Part shown: one piece after another, positions 21,399 through 32,016 of the stretch | Layout: each line of letters starts with the position of its first letter | Position numbering within the stretch: the stretch's first letter is position 1 | Assembly (NCBI GenBank): GCA_020465985.1 | Contig: JAANYP010000379.1 | Coordinates: forward strand, 151,870-215,869 | DNA length: 64,000 nucleotides | Origin: Centrapalus pauciflorus | Lineage: Eukaryota; Streptophyta; Magnoliopsida; Asterales; Asteraceae | Reading direction: 5' to 3' | Translations under genes and position numbers: made by a program | Notes under the pieces: model-generated | What the model saw: the letters and a program-made list of their open reading frames with translations, nothing else | Databases searched by the model: none | What the model was told of the DNA's origin: nothing

Positions 21399-24202
21399 AT
21401 GTCGAGTTTGCAAAAATTTATAGAAATGGACCACCAGGTCGGCAAAGCAAATTCTCCGCCAAAGCTGATGAAACTGGAGGATTATTATTGGTGGAAAGAT
21501 AGGTTTGCTGATTTTGATCGCATTACCGACATGCGTATGTGGATACGCATCGATGAGGGATATATACCTCCTACGCAAGAGCTTAAAGGCCGACAAAGAG
21601 TCTTAACTTATCAGAACATGAAAGAGGATGACAAGAAACTTTATGATGCCGAGAACTGAGCATTCTCAATTATACGAATGTGATTACCTCAGGAAATACT
21701 TCACACATTGAGGAATCATAGGATTTCTAAAGAGTTATGGGATGTTCTAGAGAAAAGGTGTGAGGGAAATCCAAGGGTTCGCAAGGGTAGAACTGAGATG
21801 CTGAAACAGCAATTTGCTATCTTCAAGGCGTTGAAGAATGAGACGTTAGATGAGACAATCACTAGAGTCTATTATCTGTTAACTGAACTTGACAATCACA
21901 ATGTTGAGTATCAAGAGACTGAGAAGATAGAAAAACTTCTAGATGCTTTACCGGGGTAGTGGGAGATGTACACCGATTTAATAAAGCATGATGACGAGAA
22001 GTTCGAGACTCTCACTCTTGAAGGCGTTATTGGAACGTTGAGGGCATAGAACTTCAAGTTACAGAAGAAAGAATGGGAGTTTGAACAGGTTCAAGATCAA
22101 GAAATGTATTTTGGAAAATCAAAACCGTCAATTGCTGGTGAACTGAAGTCGGGGGCCACAACATTCTTCTCGAGAGAAGAATCCATTCCAGTTGAGACAG
22201 AGGAATCTAGAAACAGGGCATTCTTAGGGTTTTCCAAACTAGAAGAAAAACCAAATCATTCTGCGTCTATGTCTCAAGGATATACAAAGATGCCGATGAG
22301 CGCAAAATCAGCTGAAGATCATTTAAATCTTCTTGCTTCATTTGTCACAGCGTACGACAATTGCGTTCCGGGAAAAATAAACGATCCTGCATTATAGGAA
22401 GAAGACTACGATTAGGTAGATCCTGATGACTTGGAAGAAATGGACCTACAATGGCAACTGGTCATGGTGACTCAAAGAGTAAAGAGGTTCATGAAGAGGA
22501 CAGGAAGAAATCTGAACGTAGGCAACATCAAAGTTGGATTTGACAAGTCAAAGGTATAGTGTCACCATTGTCAAGGATTGGGACATTTTGCAAGAGAGTG
22601 TCGAAGACCAAAAGTAGAGAACTATCAGAATCAAAAGTAAGGGAGATATCAATCTGGTGGTTCTGGGAATCAAGCAGCCATTTGCTGATCTGTTAACCAA
22701 TGTGTCATCTAACAGACAGCTTAATGGAACTTATGATTGGAGTACTCATCCGGAGTTGAATGCTAGAGCCTTTATGGCAGAAGTAACTGAGACTAAGGAT
22801 GACAAAGCTGAAGAAGTTGCAGAGGACACGAAGCAGAAAGATAAAGTCCTTTGTTGGTGGAAAAGTCAGAGGAGCAAAGCATTCTACAGTTTGCAGCTCA
22901 AATGGCGAATGTGGATTCTGACCGCAAAAAGGTAACTCTAAAGTTTTCTACATTCCACGATTTATGTGTTTCATGTGCTACTTTAAATGATAGAATGAAT
23001 CTAGTTGTAGAGACACATCACAACTTAACTGCTCAGATCCAATCGTTAAATTCAGATAACACTAATCTTTTATATATTAAGGAAGATTTAAGGAATAAGC
23101 TAAAAGCAGATGCTCAGGATGTCAGATTTCTAAAACACAAGTTAAGTGAACAATGTGTCAGGATAGAACTTATGTATGAGCATGTTGAAGCTTTGACCAA
23201 AGAAATCACTCTTCAGGATGTAGAGCTAGCTGAGTCTAGAGTTAAAGTTGCAAAGGCAAATAGCAAGCTTGAAAAGTTTAGGAACTCGTGTCTAAATCTA
23301 GGGAAGATCTTAGTAGCTCAATGACAAATTAAGAAGCTAGTAGGCCTAGGTTATCAAGAGAGTCCTCCACCATTCAGCAACAACTACGTGCCTCAACCTC
23401 AGGATAAAACCGATGAACCGGTCGAATCAGAGGTAGCAACTGGAACTGAATCTGATAAGGATAAGTCAACTAAGGTATCTAACACGACCTCTATGACTAA
23501 GAAAGTAAAGTTTGTGCAGTCTACTAGTGACACTACACTAGGAGAAGCTAAACCTGAAATTAATAATCAAAAAGTGGAAGTGATCACTGTTGAATTAATA
23601 GAAAATGACACTAGTGAGACTCCTAAATCAAAGGGCACTTATAAGAAGTCGATTGATAAGATGTCATGCTTTATATGTCATGAGAGAGGAAATGATGTGT
23701 CTAGCTGTCCTTATAAGAAAGTGGAGTCTACACCCTCTAAACAGAGTCTAGACATACTGTAGGAAAGCAAGAACAACAAAGACCAGTACCTAGTATTGCC
23801 AGCACTAGTAGTTCTCAACATATAGAGAAGAATGTGAGTGCAACAGCTAGGATACCTGTTAAACAAATACCGGTGTCAGGTCCACAACAAGGATATAGGA
23901 GTACAACACCAAGAAGGACATACGCTCTAGTTTGGTCTTATACTCCTCAAAGTCAACAGACACTAGGTGGAGCCCACGGATATCAAAATGAAATGCATTA
24001 TAATATAAACTATTCTAGGGCTCAACCAAAAGTGACAGCCCAAAGGCCAAGAGTGAATCTGAATCACTCAGCACCACAACAAGTTCTCAATCAAAAACCC
24101 AAGTCACCTGAAAGGAGAGATGGGTATTTGAAGGAGTTCACGTATGTGGATAAGAATGGTAGTACCAAGTCAGTCATGGCTTGGGTTCCCAGTGATAACT
24201 AA
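21399..24202 (+). pseudogene. gag: CopA-1 gag, broken
   Basis: Starts at ATG 21399 (MSSLQKF). A UBN2-type copia gag domain covers the first ~250 codons, with TAG/TGA stops near 21657, 21957 and 22048. A zinc knuckle CHHCQGLGHFAREC is at 22560-22601. A long Lys/Glu-rich helical stretch follows (about 22900-23320) and then a second knuckle-like CFICHERGNDVSSC near 23667-23708, in which Asn replaces the zinc-binding His. The end reads MAWVPSDN and TAA at 24200-24202. Many stops and shifts show long decay. Confidence 0.87.
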
Positions 24203-24224
24203 CTTGTTATCTTTCATTTGCAGG
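24199..24224 (+). promoter_or_regulatory. candidate 3' splice site at the CopA-1 gag/protease junction
   Basis: ACTAAC (branch-point consensus) contains the gag stop TAA at 24200-24202. It is followed by TTGTTATCTTTCATTTGCAG, with AG at 24222-24223. The next base opens GAG in phase 0 of the protease frame. Same arrangement as 2418-2444 in the SIRE-like element. Confidence 0.45.
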
Positions 24225-25435
24225 AGCTAACTATAGCTCTAAACAACAAACGGTTCGTCGACAGTGGTTGCTCTCGTCACATGACTGGGAAGGGAGTCTA
24301 CTCACAGACTTCAACGGATGGAACAAGGGATTTGTATCATTCGCTGGGAACAAGGGAGGTCATATCACTGGAACTCGAGTGGTCACTAATGGGACAATCA
24401 CACTTGATCAAGTTTACCATGTTGATAAACTTTAGCACAATCTCATTAGTGTATCTCAGATCTATGATAAGAAGAATTCGGTAATCTTTACTGAACATGA
24501 GGCGTTAGTGCTAAAGCCGGGATTCAAAATACCTGAAGAGTGGATTATGATGAGAGCCCCAAGGAAGAATGATTTGTACATGATTGACATGAACATATCA
24601 AACTCTTCAATGGAAACAATTTGTCTACATTCCATTTTCCTTCTTGTTCATCAATCGGAAATCAAGAAAAACCGGGCACTACGGTGAGACGTGAAAACAC
24701 CCGATCCCATTCCGACCTCGATATGTGGAATCGTCTTGCGCACCTACCTAGTGTCGGTCGCACATTCAACATAGTGTTCGGACTCATGTGCCTTCCAGAA
24801 CCAGGGGTCTTCGAGCCTGGTGCGTACGATTAGCCAGCCTTACGGCGGCAAAAGGATTCTGAGTGGTTGGTCGAACACGCAGAATGTGCAGGAGAGGAGG
24901 GTTCCTCAAATGCCCAACTCGATTTGGACTTAACTCTGCGTCCGCCGGGACCAACAGCAGAGGAAATAGAAAGGGAGCTTTCCTCTTTTCTTTCTTCCTT
25001 TGGAAATTATCCAAAGCTTCAGAATTCGAATCTATTCTATGGCACAGACGCATGGAACACTTGCACCTAAGGAAAATGAACTACATTACAAAAAATGGTT
25101 TGGTGCAAGGTGTTCCACTGAAGAGTTTTCAATTCGATGAAAAGTGTTTCCCGTGAAAGAAGGGAAAACAACATAAGAAGTCACACAAGTCAAAGACTCA
25201 GAACTCGATAGCTTCCACTTTCGATTTGCTGCATATGGATCTTTTCGGTCCGATAAAAAAAGGAGCATGGGTGGTACTTGGTATTGTTTAGTTATTACTA
25301 ATGATTACTCACGTTTCTCCTGGGTTTTCTTTTTAGGTACAAAGGGCGAAACAGCAAGCATGTTGATTGGGTCCTAAGACCAAGTGGAGAAGTCTTACAG
25401 GAAAAGGATAAAGTGTGGTAATTGATATAACAGTG
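24224..25435 (+). pseudogene. pol: CopA-1 protease, GAG-pre-integrase and start of integrase, broken
   Basis: The protease active site is FVDSGCSRHMTG at about 24252-24287. The frame then shifts. GAG-pre-integrase (WHRRMEHLHLRKMNYI) is at about 25035-25090, after an organellar insert. The integrase core starts with LLHMDLFGP near 25230 and runs to about 25412. From there the sequence jumps to the last codons of pol (DNNYADPFTK, about 25435-25530). Most of integrase and all of RT and RNase H are missing when compared with 35206-37935. Confidence 0.85.
24669..25005 (+). other. organellar (mitochondrial) DNA insert containing a 5S rRNA fragment
   Basis: 24669-24741 matches my memory of the first ~73 nt of plant mitochondrial 5S rRNA (starts AAACCGGGCACTACGG, ends GGAATCGTCTTGCGC). 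The following ~260 bp is GC-rich relative to its surroundings and may be more mitochondrial DNA, but I cannot name it. The insert interrupts the region between protease and GAG-pre-integrase of CopA-1, where CopA coding sequence is expected to be continuous. The 5S identity is recalled rather than searched. Confidence 0.72.
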
Positions 25436-26799
25436 ATGGTGATAACAACTATGCGGATCCTTTCACAAAAACATTTGTTAAATCACGCTTTAAATTGTTA
25501 GTTCAACTAAATGGCATGCGTAATCCAGACTAACTGGACCTTAGTAATTTTTCTTTCTTTTTGGTAGTATCTTATTAGTTTAGTTTATTAGAATATTTTA
25601 ATGGAAAAATGAAAAACAAAAGAAAAAAGTGAGAAAACCATTAAAATTAAAAAAAATAGAATATTAAAAAATGAGATAAGCCTTAGAATCATAGGTTCAA
25701 AGTGACGAAAATTAGCACAGTCTAACAAACTCTAAGTGTTAAGCTTTCACACATAATGTACCTTAAAATCTAAGTGAGATATACATTCTTGTCTAATATG
25801 TTGGTAGGCATAATACATGAAGGAAATCCTAACAACTAATAAAATAATCAAGAAAATGTCATATGTGTAACTAACTTAATGTATGACCAAAAGGTCTTAA
25901 TTTCTATGTTAGAGACATACAGACAACGATTATAAATGAGGTATTCAAATTTATTTGGGGGTTCTATAGCAACATCAAATACATCTTAAACAAAGAAAGA
26001 AAAGGTTTTGAAAAAAAAGGAAGTCAACACATGATAAGCACAGACCTGTCACCGCTGTTTTGACTTAAAGTAGCAAGATATGTCACTTTGTTATACGTAA
26101 GTACAGACCTGTCACCGCTGTCTTGCTAACATAAGAGGAACTCTAAGACAAACTAAGACACTCTTTTTAAATTGAAAACCATACCGACAATTGACTTCGA
26201 AGGTATATTACGACAAACAATCAAAGGAATAAAAAATTCCTAAGAGGTGAGAGTGAAATACTGAAAGTGTGTTTGACACCGCTATCTGATTGAACCTTCT
26301 TTGATTATCTCGCAAAAATATATTGTAAGTGTATTTTTATCCATAAATTAATTTTTAGCTAAACTTAATTTTACTTTAATTTACTCTTATTTTAAATTTT
26401 ATATTCATATTTATTTTAGACTATCTTATTTTTAATAAATAGGAACGAGGTCAAAGTTACTAGGATGCATTATAGTTGGAAAAACAAAATTTGCATGATA
26501 AGCAATTCCTAAAAGTGAAGGGTTCCGAGATAAGTTGAAAAGGTGAAAATTCTTCAAAGTTTTTCAAAACATAGGATTTTGTGACTGTTTTTTTAAGATA
26601 ACGACTGTTTCTCTCGAACTTAATTCTAGTGTTTGGTTTACCTTCGAAACCATCAAAGAATGTAAGTAAGGAGAGTTTAATTGCATTTTTATCATTGAAT
26701 AATAGATTTGGATGTCCGGCTAACATTTTCTGACTTGTCTCATGTGTTGATTAAGTCTATACAGTGTTAGAATTGGAGTTTTAACAGAAGTACAAATTT
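25436..26799 (+). repeat. CopA-1 3' spacer
   Basis: AT-rich, no gene, after the last pol codons. Homologous to 38000-39060 in CopA-2. Contains two copies of a ~60-bp unit carrying CAGACCTGTCACCGCTGT (about 26040 and 26103), also present in CopA-2 at about 38495 and 38555. Confidence 0.6.
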
Positions 26800-27384
26800 T
26801 TCAGCTGACAAAGGCGATTCGTGAACTTCAACGTCTTAATGCCCAGTTGGATCATACAGAGACTAATCAGCAGCAGCAGATTGCAAATATGGAGGCTATA
26901 CAGGAGGAATAGTTGAAAGATAGTCCATCTCAGGTGGAGAAATTGTAGAGACGTCAAAGAAGATGGCCCGAATTGTGAGCTGGAAGATCTTTCAAGACAA
27001 CAATTTGCTCAGCTTTGCTGATCTTCAGGGGAAGTCGGTGTTCATAGTCACTGACAATGGAAAAGACAAGGATTCAGAGGCGACTAAAGTAACTGAAGAT
27101 AAGGTCTGATCGGAGCATTGTCAGGGTTGGATGAAGACGAAATGAGGTTCGTCTTCGAGGATGGATTAGAACAGCAGGATCTTGAGGAATGAGCGTATAC
27201 TCCTAAAGATATACCTGATTGGAAGTCACTCGATGAAGGTTTATGAATGAAGATCAGAATGTGATAGATCTAGAGATGCTTAAAATCTCCACTAGATGAT
27301 GAATCAGAATCTGAAGTGTGAAGTGATTGACTTAGCTTGGAAGGACCTTATAAGTCTTGGAAGACGATTCTTATGCTGAGGTGT
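26800..27384 (+). pseudogene. CopA-1 extra ORF, upstream fragment
   Basis: A decayed frame after the 3' spacer begins with a helical, Gln-rich segment (LTKAIRELQRLNAQLD, about 26800), probably a coiled coil. An acidic stretch follows, homologous to 40510-40700 of CopA-3. The frame is interrupted by stops and is split at 27385 by the CACTA transposon; it resumes at 31653. Function unknown; the position equals that of the SIRE third ORF (between pol and the polypurine tract). Confidence 0.55.
27382..27384. repeat. CACTA target duplication TGT, left copy
   Basis: TGT directly precedes CACTACTACAAAA and recurs at 31653-31655 after the other terminus. A 3-bp duplication is the CACTA family rule. 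Joining across it restores the CopA extra ORF as seen in CopA-3. Confidence 0.88.
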
Positions 27385-27409
27385 CACTACTACAAAATGA
27401 GCCTATTGC

Positions 27410-27665
27410 AACCTTTTGAAAGCAACTTTTATATAATTAGTTGCATTTGATTCTAAAGCAAGTTTAAAAAAAAAAAAAATAAAGGTTGCATTAGAAGATC
27501 TAATGCAATATTTAACTTAAAAGGTTACAAATTTAATTGAAAATGGCAACATTTATAAGAAAGGTTGCATTTTTTATAGGTTATAAGTTACCTTTATTTT
27601 AAAAGGATGCATATGTCTATAATAAACGCAAATTTTTTTCAAAAAGTTACATCTAAAATGTGATT
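27410..27665 (+). repeat. CACTA left sub-terminal repeats
   Basis: Several imperfect copies of AAAGGTTGCAT and related words in direct and inverted orientation, e.g. near 27480, 27540, 27560 and 27600. They pair with the denser array at the other end. Confidence 0.65.
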
Positions 27666-28119
27666 GTAATTTTTTTTATTTTTTCTTTAAAATAAAATAT
27701 ATAACAATTTTACATTGTCAACATTTTCATTTGATTAATATTATTTATTGCTAATTTATTTAGGCTAAATATTAATATAAATAATTTCATCATTAAAATT
27801 TTATTATTATTTTATTTATATATAATTGTTATTCAAAAAATTTTATAAATTTAACTTTATAACCTATTGCATTCTGTAATTTCATCCTCAATAATTTAAA
27901 AAGTTTAAGAAATTTTGATAATTTTAAAAAGATGAAAAGTAAAAAAATTATAAGAAAAATAGATGTTATAAAAAAAATCAGACATTTCATCGTTCTTTTT
28001 CCCCAAATATAAATCTGATACTCCCTCTCCTCTCCTAGCAACCCCCCAAACGTTTCCACATCAATTCATAAGCATCTTTCACGTGTTTCTCCTATAACCT
28101 AGATGCCTCACCCATCTAC
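27666..28119. other. AT-rich interior of CACTA element, no gene seen
   Basis: Very AT-rich sequence without a supported frame. Confidence 0.4.
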
Positions 28120-28430
28120 GACCAGCGACCGATGGTGCGTGCTCCGGCGACACTCTGTCTCACCGTTAGCGGTGATGCTTTCTCACCTGCTGCGGCAACA
28201 CATATAGACACACACTCTCCTTCGATGACGAGATCTCCTCCCCTCCCCGGCGCCGCTGCCTCACCACGACCAGCAGAAAGACGCCACTGCTGCTGGTGTT
28301 TTTCTTTCATTTCCATCCATTCGACCACAAGATCCCCCTCCAACCACCATACAAAGAACTGGTTGCCAGCTCGGTTGAAGTTAGGATTTTGGGTTTGCCC
28401 ACTCTCATGGTGAAATAAGCCTTGCGGTGA
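28120..28430 (+). other. GC-rich exon-like block inside CACTA element
   Basis: Sharp GC rise against AT-rich surroundings. It is open on both strands and rich in Ser/Pro/Ala/Arg, with no domain recognised. It shares words with 53580-53880 in inverted orientation (GGCGCCGCTGCCTC, then CACGACCA and AGAAAGAC-like). It may be a captured 5' exon or leader. Confidence 0.35.
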
Positions 28431-29973
28431 ACGAATTTCATTTCTCCAAGATGGAACAAGGTAAATCAGTAGTTGACGACTTTGCTTAACATAAATTTCT
28501 GGTTTAATTTTTTTCCACTCTCATATGGTGAAATTGACCTTGCTAACTTTGCTTAAAATAAATTTCTGGTTTAGTTTTTTGAATTGGATCTTTCCTTCTA
28601 TCATTACCTATTGTTGGATATGCAATTTTCCTTTGATGATAGTGTGATCAATTGGATGCCAAACTCATGTTTAATCCTTATTAGTTTCTTCTGTAAAACA
28701 AAATTAAGAAAAATCGAATGAAAATGTGCAGGTGTGTGCATGCAGTAAAGTATGTGTGTGTGTTTGTGTTTTGCAAAAAAAAACCAAAAGTTTAAGTGTA
28801 GTGGGTGCAATGTTTGAACTGTCTCTTTGCATTTGGCCAGCAAGAAATTCTGTTTTTGTCCGTGAATGGCCAAGAAGGCCTTTGGCCATGGCTTGGTGAA
28901 CATCATATATGTTTTATTGATCAATTTTATGTATCAATCGCCATTAATCCTTGCATTTAGTTGCTGGAAAATTTATGAAAACAGAAAGAAAGTGCAGTCA
29001 ATGTTTCTGTTTTTAAGTCCTAAAGAAGGCTAAGTATGGCTTTTGGCCTTGGCCTATTCACTTGTATTTGTTTGTATGATGTTTATAGATCAATCGCTCA
29101 CATAATTCTCCCTTAATTCTTCTAAAATGCTGCTGGAAATGCACTGAAATAAACATAACGAAATGAGTTTGGAAATGGGTTTTATGTTTCTGTTTTGGCA
29201 TTAAAACAGAATGATGATTGGGCTGTCCCGTAACACAGCAATCAGCTGAGTTACTAGACTATTAAAGTCCTTCAAATCGCAAATAAAGTCTCTCAACTCA
29301 CATACAATAGACCGTAACATGTATGCATATAATTTAGCTAAGTTTATGTGTGTTTTGTGGTTTGAAAGCAACAACAACGGCAGCCCAACAGCCCTTAATT
29401 AGAAAGCAAAACAGGAGGAAGATCATGACAGCTGCAAAGTGCATGTATGATTAGTGTTTGTCTCCTTGATGTGTGCAGTCATGTGTGTGTGATCACTTAA
29501 TAAAAACACAGCAGCTATACTCATAAATATACATTTAAGTATCAAGTTGAGTGTGCATTATAGTGATTTATGTTATGTATAGAAATGTAACAGTCTCCAA
29601 GGCTTGGCACATATGCAAGTCTCGGACTTATAGATCGAATATCAGCAACAAGATAATCACAATAGCAGCCTATTAGCAAACATATATACATGTGAGTGTG
29701 ATTATAAATAAAATAGACAGCCACATATAAATTCCATTTAACGTCCTAATTAACGTTAAACTATCGCAGATTACATACATGAGGTAGTATTTGTTATGAA
29801 ATTGTTTGAATACATATTTCTTTTATAAATTCGTTGTTATAAATCTCAAATTTGTTTTATGAATTTGTCCTTATAAATCTCGAGTTTGTTTTACGAATTT
29901 ACTGTTATAAATTTCAGATTTAATATATAAATTTGTTAGTCGCACACCTCCATCTGCCTACTTTTTTCATCTC
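28431..29973. other. interior of CACTA element, no gene seen
   Basis: AT-rich, intron-like sequence with GT-microsatellite-like stretches (about 28750) and no supported frame. Confidence 0.35.
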
Positions 29974-29999
29974 ATGTTAGATAATCATTTCTTATTTCA

Positions 30000-30325
30000 T
30001 TTTCACTGCTCTTGTATTGTCGAGTTTGATGGTGCAGCAAAAGGAAACCGTGGACCAGCTGGTGTTGGTGTTGTGGTATGTGCAGTGGATGGAAGTTTGG
30101 TACGAGCTAAACAATTAGATATCATACACTCATCCTCTAGTATATTTTGCAGTGTTGGTTTTCTGATATTAATTTTTCAATTTTACCATCTCTGTGAAGG
30201 TCTAGGAATTGCAACCAATAATGTTGCTGAAAATCAAGCTATAATTTTAGGACTGCGATATGCTCTTGAGAAAGGATTCAGACATATTTGTGTGCAAGGA
30301 GACTCTAAACTTGTTTGTATGCAGG
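30000..30325 (+). pseudogene. captured RNase H-like (RVT_3) gene fragment
   Basis: Two conserved pieces of a plant RNase H-fold protein of the type encoded by single-copy host genes, not of the retroelement type. The first is VEFDGAAKGNRGPAGVGVVV (about 30017-30076), with the first catalytic Asp. The second is GLGIATNNVAENQAIILGL followed by RHICVQGDSKLVCMQ (to about 30324), with the Glu and second Asp. The pieces are separated by about 110 bp that looks like an intron. A donor-like CAG|GTATTC follows the second piece. The C-terminal third of the domain is absent. Retained introns point to capture of genomic DNA by the CACTA element rather than a processed copy. Confidence 0.72.
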
Positions 30326-31189
30326 TATTCGTTCTTCTTTGGTCTGAACTATTCTAACTGTCACTACATAATTATGTGATCCATGATCTTAGCTTTGTGT
30401 GTATGTGTATGCATATGTATATATAGTCTCTTGTTTCTTTATGGTTCATTGTTTTCTATATATTGGTTTGATTTTATCCGGGACATCTTTACTTGATATC
30501 CAGGTGTGTTTTTAACATGGATTGATTCTTGTTTTTGTTATGGCAATGCTGGTTACTTCTTCAAGCTAATCATGAGTATAATTTGGCCTTAAAATGTTAC
30601 TTTTTAATTGCTTGTTGTTAGTTTTATTCTGGAGTTGCCCTTATTCAAATGTCAAATTTATTTTGGTCCATTGGTCTATACATATATTAGGTAAAAGCAT
30701 ATATCAGAGCTAATTGATATATGTCTAAAAGTTGTATTTTGTTCCATTTTTTGTCTATCAATTCGCCCCATAAACACTTATGACAACATATGCAGGTAGG
30801 AGATGACTTATGGTTCATTTATTGAGGTATATTCTATATATGTGCCGCTGCATCAAAAGAAATACCATCAAGTTAAGGGATTTCCCGTTAATGAATTGTC
30901 CTTCTATGATGCGGTTGTAGCAACACTCAATACGCTAAGGAAAGCGACTATATAGGCACGAGATCTTTCAAACACGGCTCGCCAGGCACACAAGTTTTTG
31001 GAGGCCTTTTAAAACTGTGTTTTCTTTTTTTGAATACAAATTATTTATTTTGGCATGTAGTTGTGTTAGTTGGGCTTGCAATATTTTGTGTAATCGATGA
31101 AGGATTTTGATACATTTTAACAATTGTAATCATTTTTGAAATGGTGATGTTTATAAATTGTATTCGTGTATTAAAAGGTGGTACTTTTT
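30326..31189. other. CACTA interior after captured fragment
   Basis: Mostly AT-rich and intron-like. A short open stretch at about 30855-31010 (FPVNELSFYDAVVATLNTL) may be another captured exon; I do not recognise it. Confidence 0.3.
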
Positions 31190-31625
31190 GTAACTAAATT
31201 CATAAACGTTGCATTTAAAAATAAAAAAAGTTGCATTTGAATGTATAAGTTGTATTTGAACATAAATAGGTTGCACTTGACCATAAAAAGGTTGCATTTG
31301 AGTTTAAAAATTGTTGCATGTTAATGTGAAAAGGTTACATTTGAAAATAAAAAAAGTTGCATTTGAGTTTGAAAAATGTTGCATTTGATGTAAAAAAGGT
31401 TGCATTTGAGTGTGAAAAAGGTTGCATTTGCTTGTAAAAAGGTTGCATTTATGTATAAAAAGGTTGCATTTCTATGATTCATGCAACTCTTTCAAAAAAG
31501 GTTGCATATTCTACCAAAAAGGTTACTTTAGACCTAATGCAAGAGGACATAATGCAACTCTTGCTAAAAGGTTACTTTAGGCATAATGCAACTTCTTGCA
31601 GGCCTAATGCAACATTTTGCCATGG
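31190..31625 (+). repeat. CACTA right sub-terminal repeat array
   Basis: About fifteen direct copies of AAAAGGTTGCATTTGA or close variants with 15-30 bp spacing, then shorter inverted TAATGCAAC words near the terminus. Typical of CACTA sub-terminal transposase-binding regions. Confidence 0.85.
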
Positions 31626-31652
31626 TTGTAATAGGCTCGTTTTGTTGTACTG

Positions 31653-31870
31653 TGTTTGCAAAAACTATCAGAAGGGAGGGTCGTTCCGGAAGATTTGAAA
31701 GGTTAATCTAAGAGTTGGTAGAAGAGTTGTGGTTCAAATAAGAATAAATCCTCTGACTGGTAGGACATGGACTAAGTTAGTCTACAAACCTGTGAGGACA
31801 GTGAAACTGGAGAGGCAGTCATGGATAACAAAAAAGAAAAGGTGATTTAGGTATTCATAGAGTAATGAAT
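31653..31870 (+). pseudogene. CopA-1 extra ORF, downstream fragment
   Basis: Continues the frame broken at 27384. It matches CopA-3 at about 41225-41390 (AKIIKREGWSGRFERLN region) and includes a basic stretch. The rest of the CopA-3 C-terminus is missing here. Followed by the polypurine-tract region. Confidence 0.55.
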
Positions 31871-31890
31871 ATCTACTAGAAGCTATCGTC

Positions 31891-32016
31891 AAGGGGGAGT
31901 CTGTTGATACACCCGTTGTGACAATAGCTTTCTAGTTTCGGTATTCATAGTCTCTGAATCTGATAGTCTATTACGATCAATGAATAACAACTAGAAGTTA
32001 TCGTCAAGGGGGAGTC
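31891..32016 (+). repeat. duplicated polypurine tract and LTR-start unit
   Basis: AAGGGGGAG occurs at 31891-31899 and again at 32006-32014, each followed by TC and an LTR-start-like TGTTG(A/G)TA(C/T)A(C/T)CC. The second is the real LTR boundary. The same duplicated unit is present before the CopA-2 LTR (about 39110-39223), so it is a family feature. Confidence 0.75.

Larger units (their letters stand above)
27385..31652 (+). mobile_element. CACTA (En/Spm) DNA transposon, non-autonomous, with captured sequence
   Basis: Left terminus CACTACTACAAAATGAGCC, right terminus (reverse complement) CAGTACAACAAAACGAGCC: 16 of 19 match. The similarity continues into CTATT(G/A)CAACC. Flanked by TGT. Sub-terminal regions are full of AAAGGTTGCATTTGA-like repeats, as CACTA elements have for transposase binding. 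No TNP2/TNPD transposase is visible in 4268 bp, so it is non-autonomous. The interior carries a GC-rich block (28120-28420) and an RNase H-like gene fragment (30000-30325). Orientation is given as + because the captured exons read that way. Confidence 0.9.

Noticed and set aside
24669..24741. Functional 5S rRNA gene
   Set aside because: The sequence is of mitochondrial type, truncated at ~73 nt, and embedded in broken retroelement coding sequence.
28132..28413. 93-codon plus-strand ORF as a real protein
   Set aside because: Open on both strands because of GC bias; low complexity and no domain.
29974..30357. Intact host RNase H gene
   Set aside because: It lies inside a CACTA transposon, lacks the C-terminal third of the domain and has no start exon.
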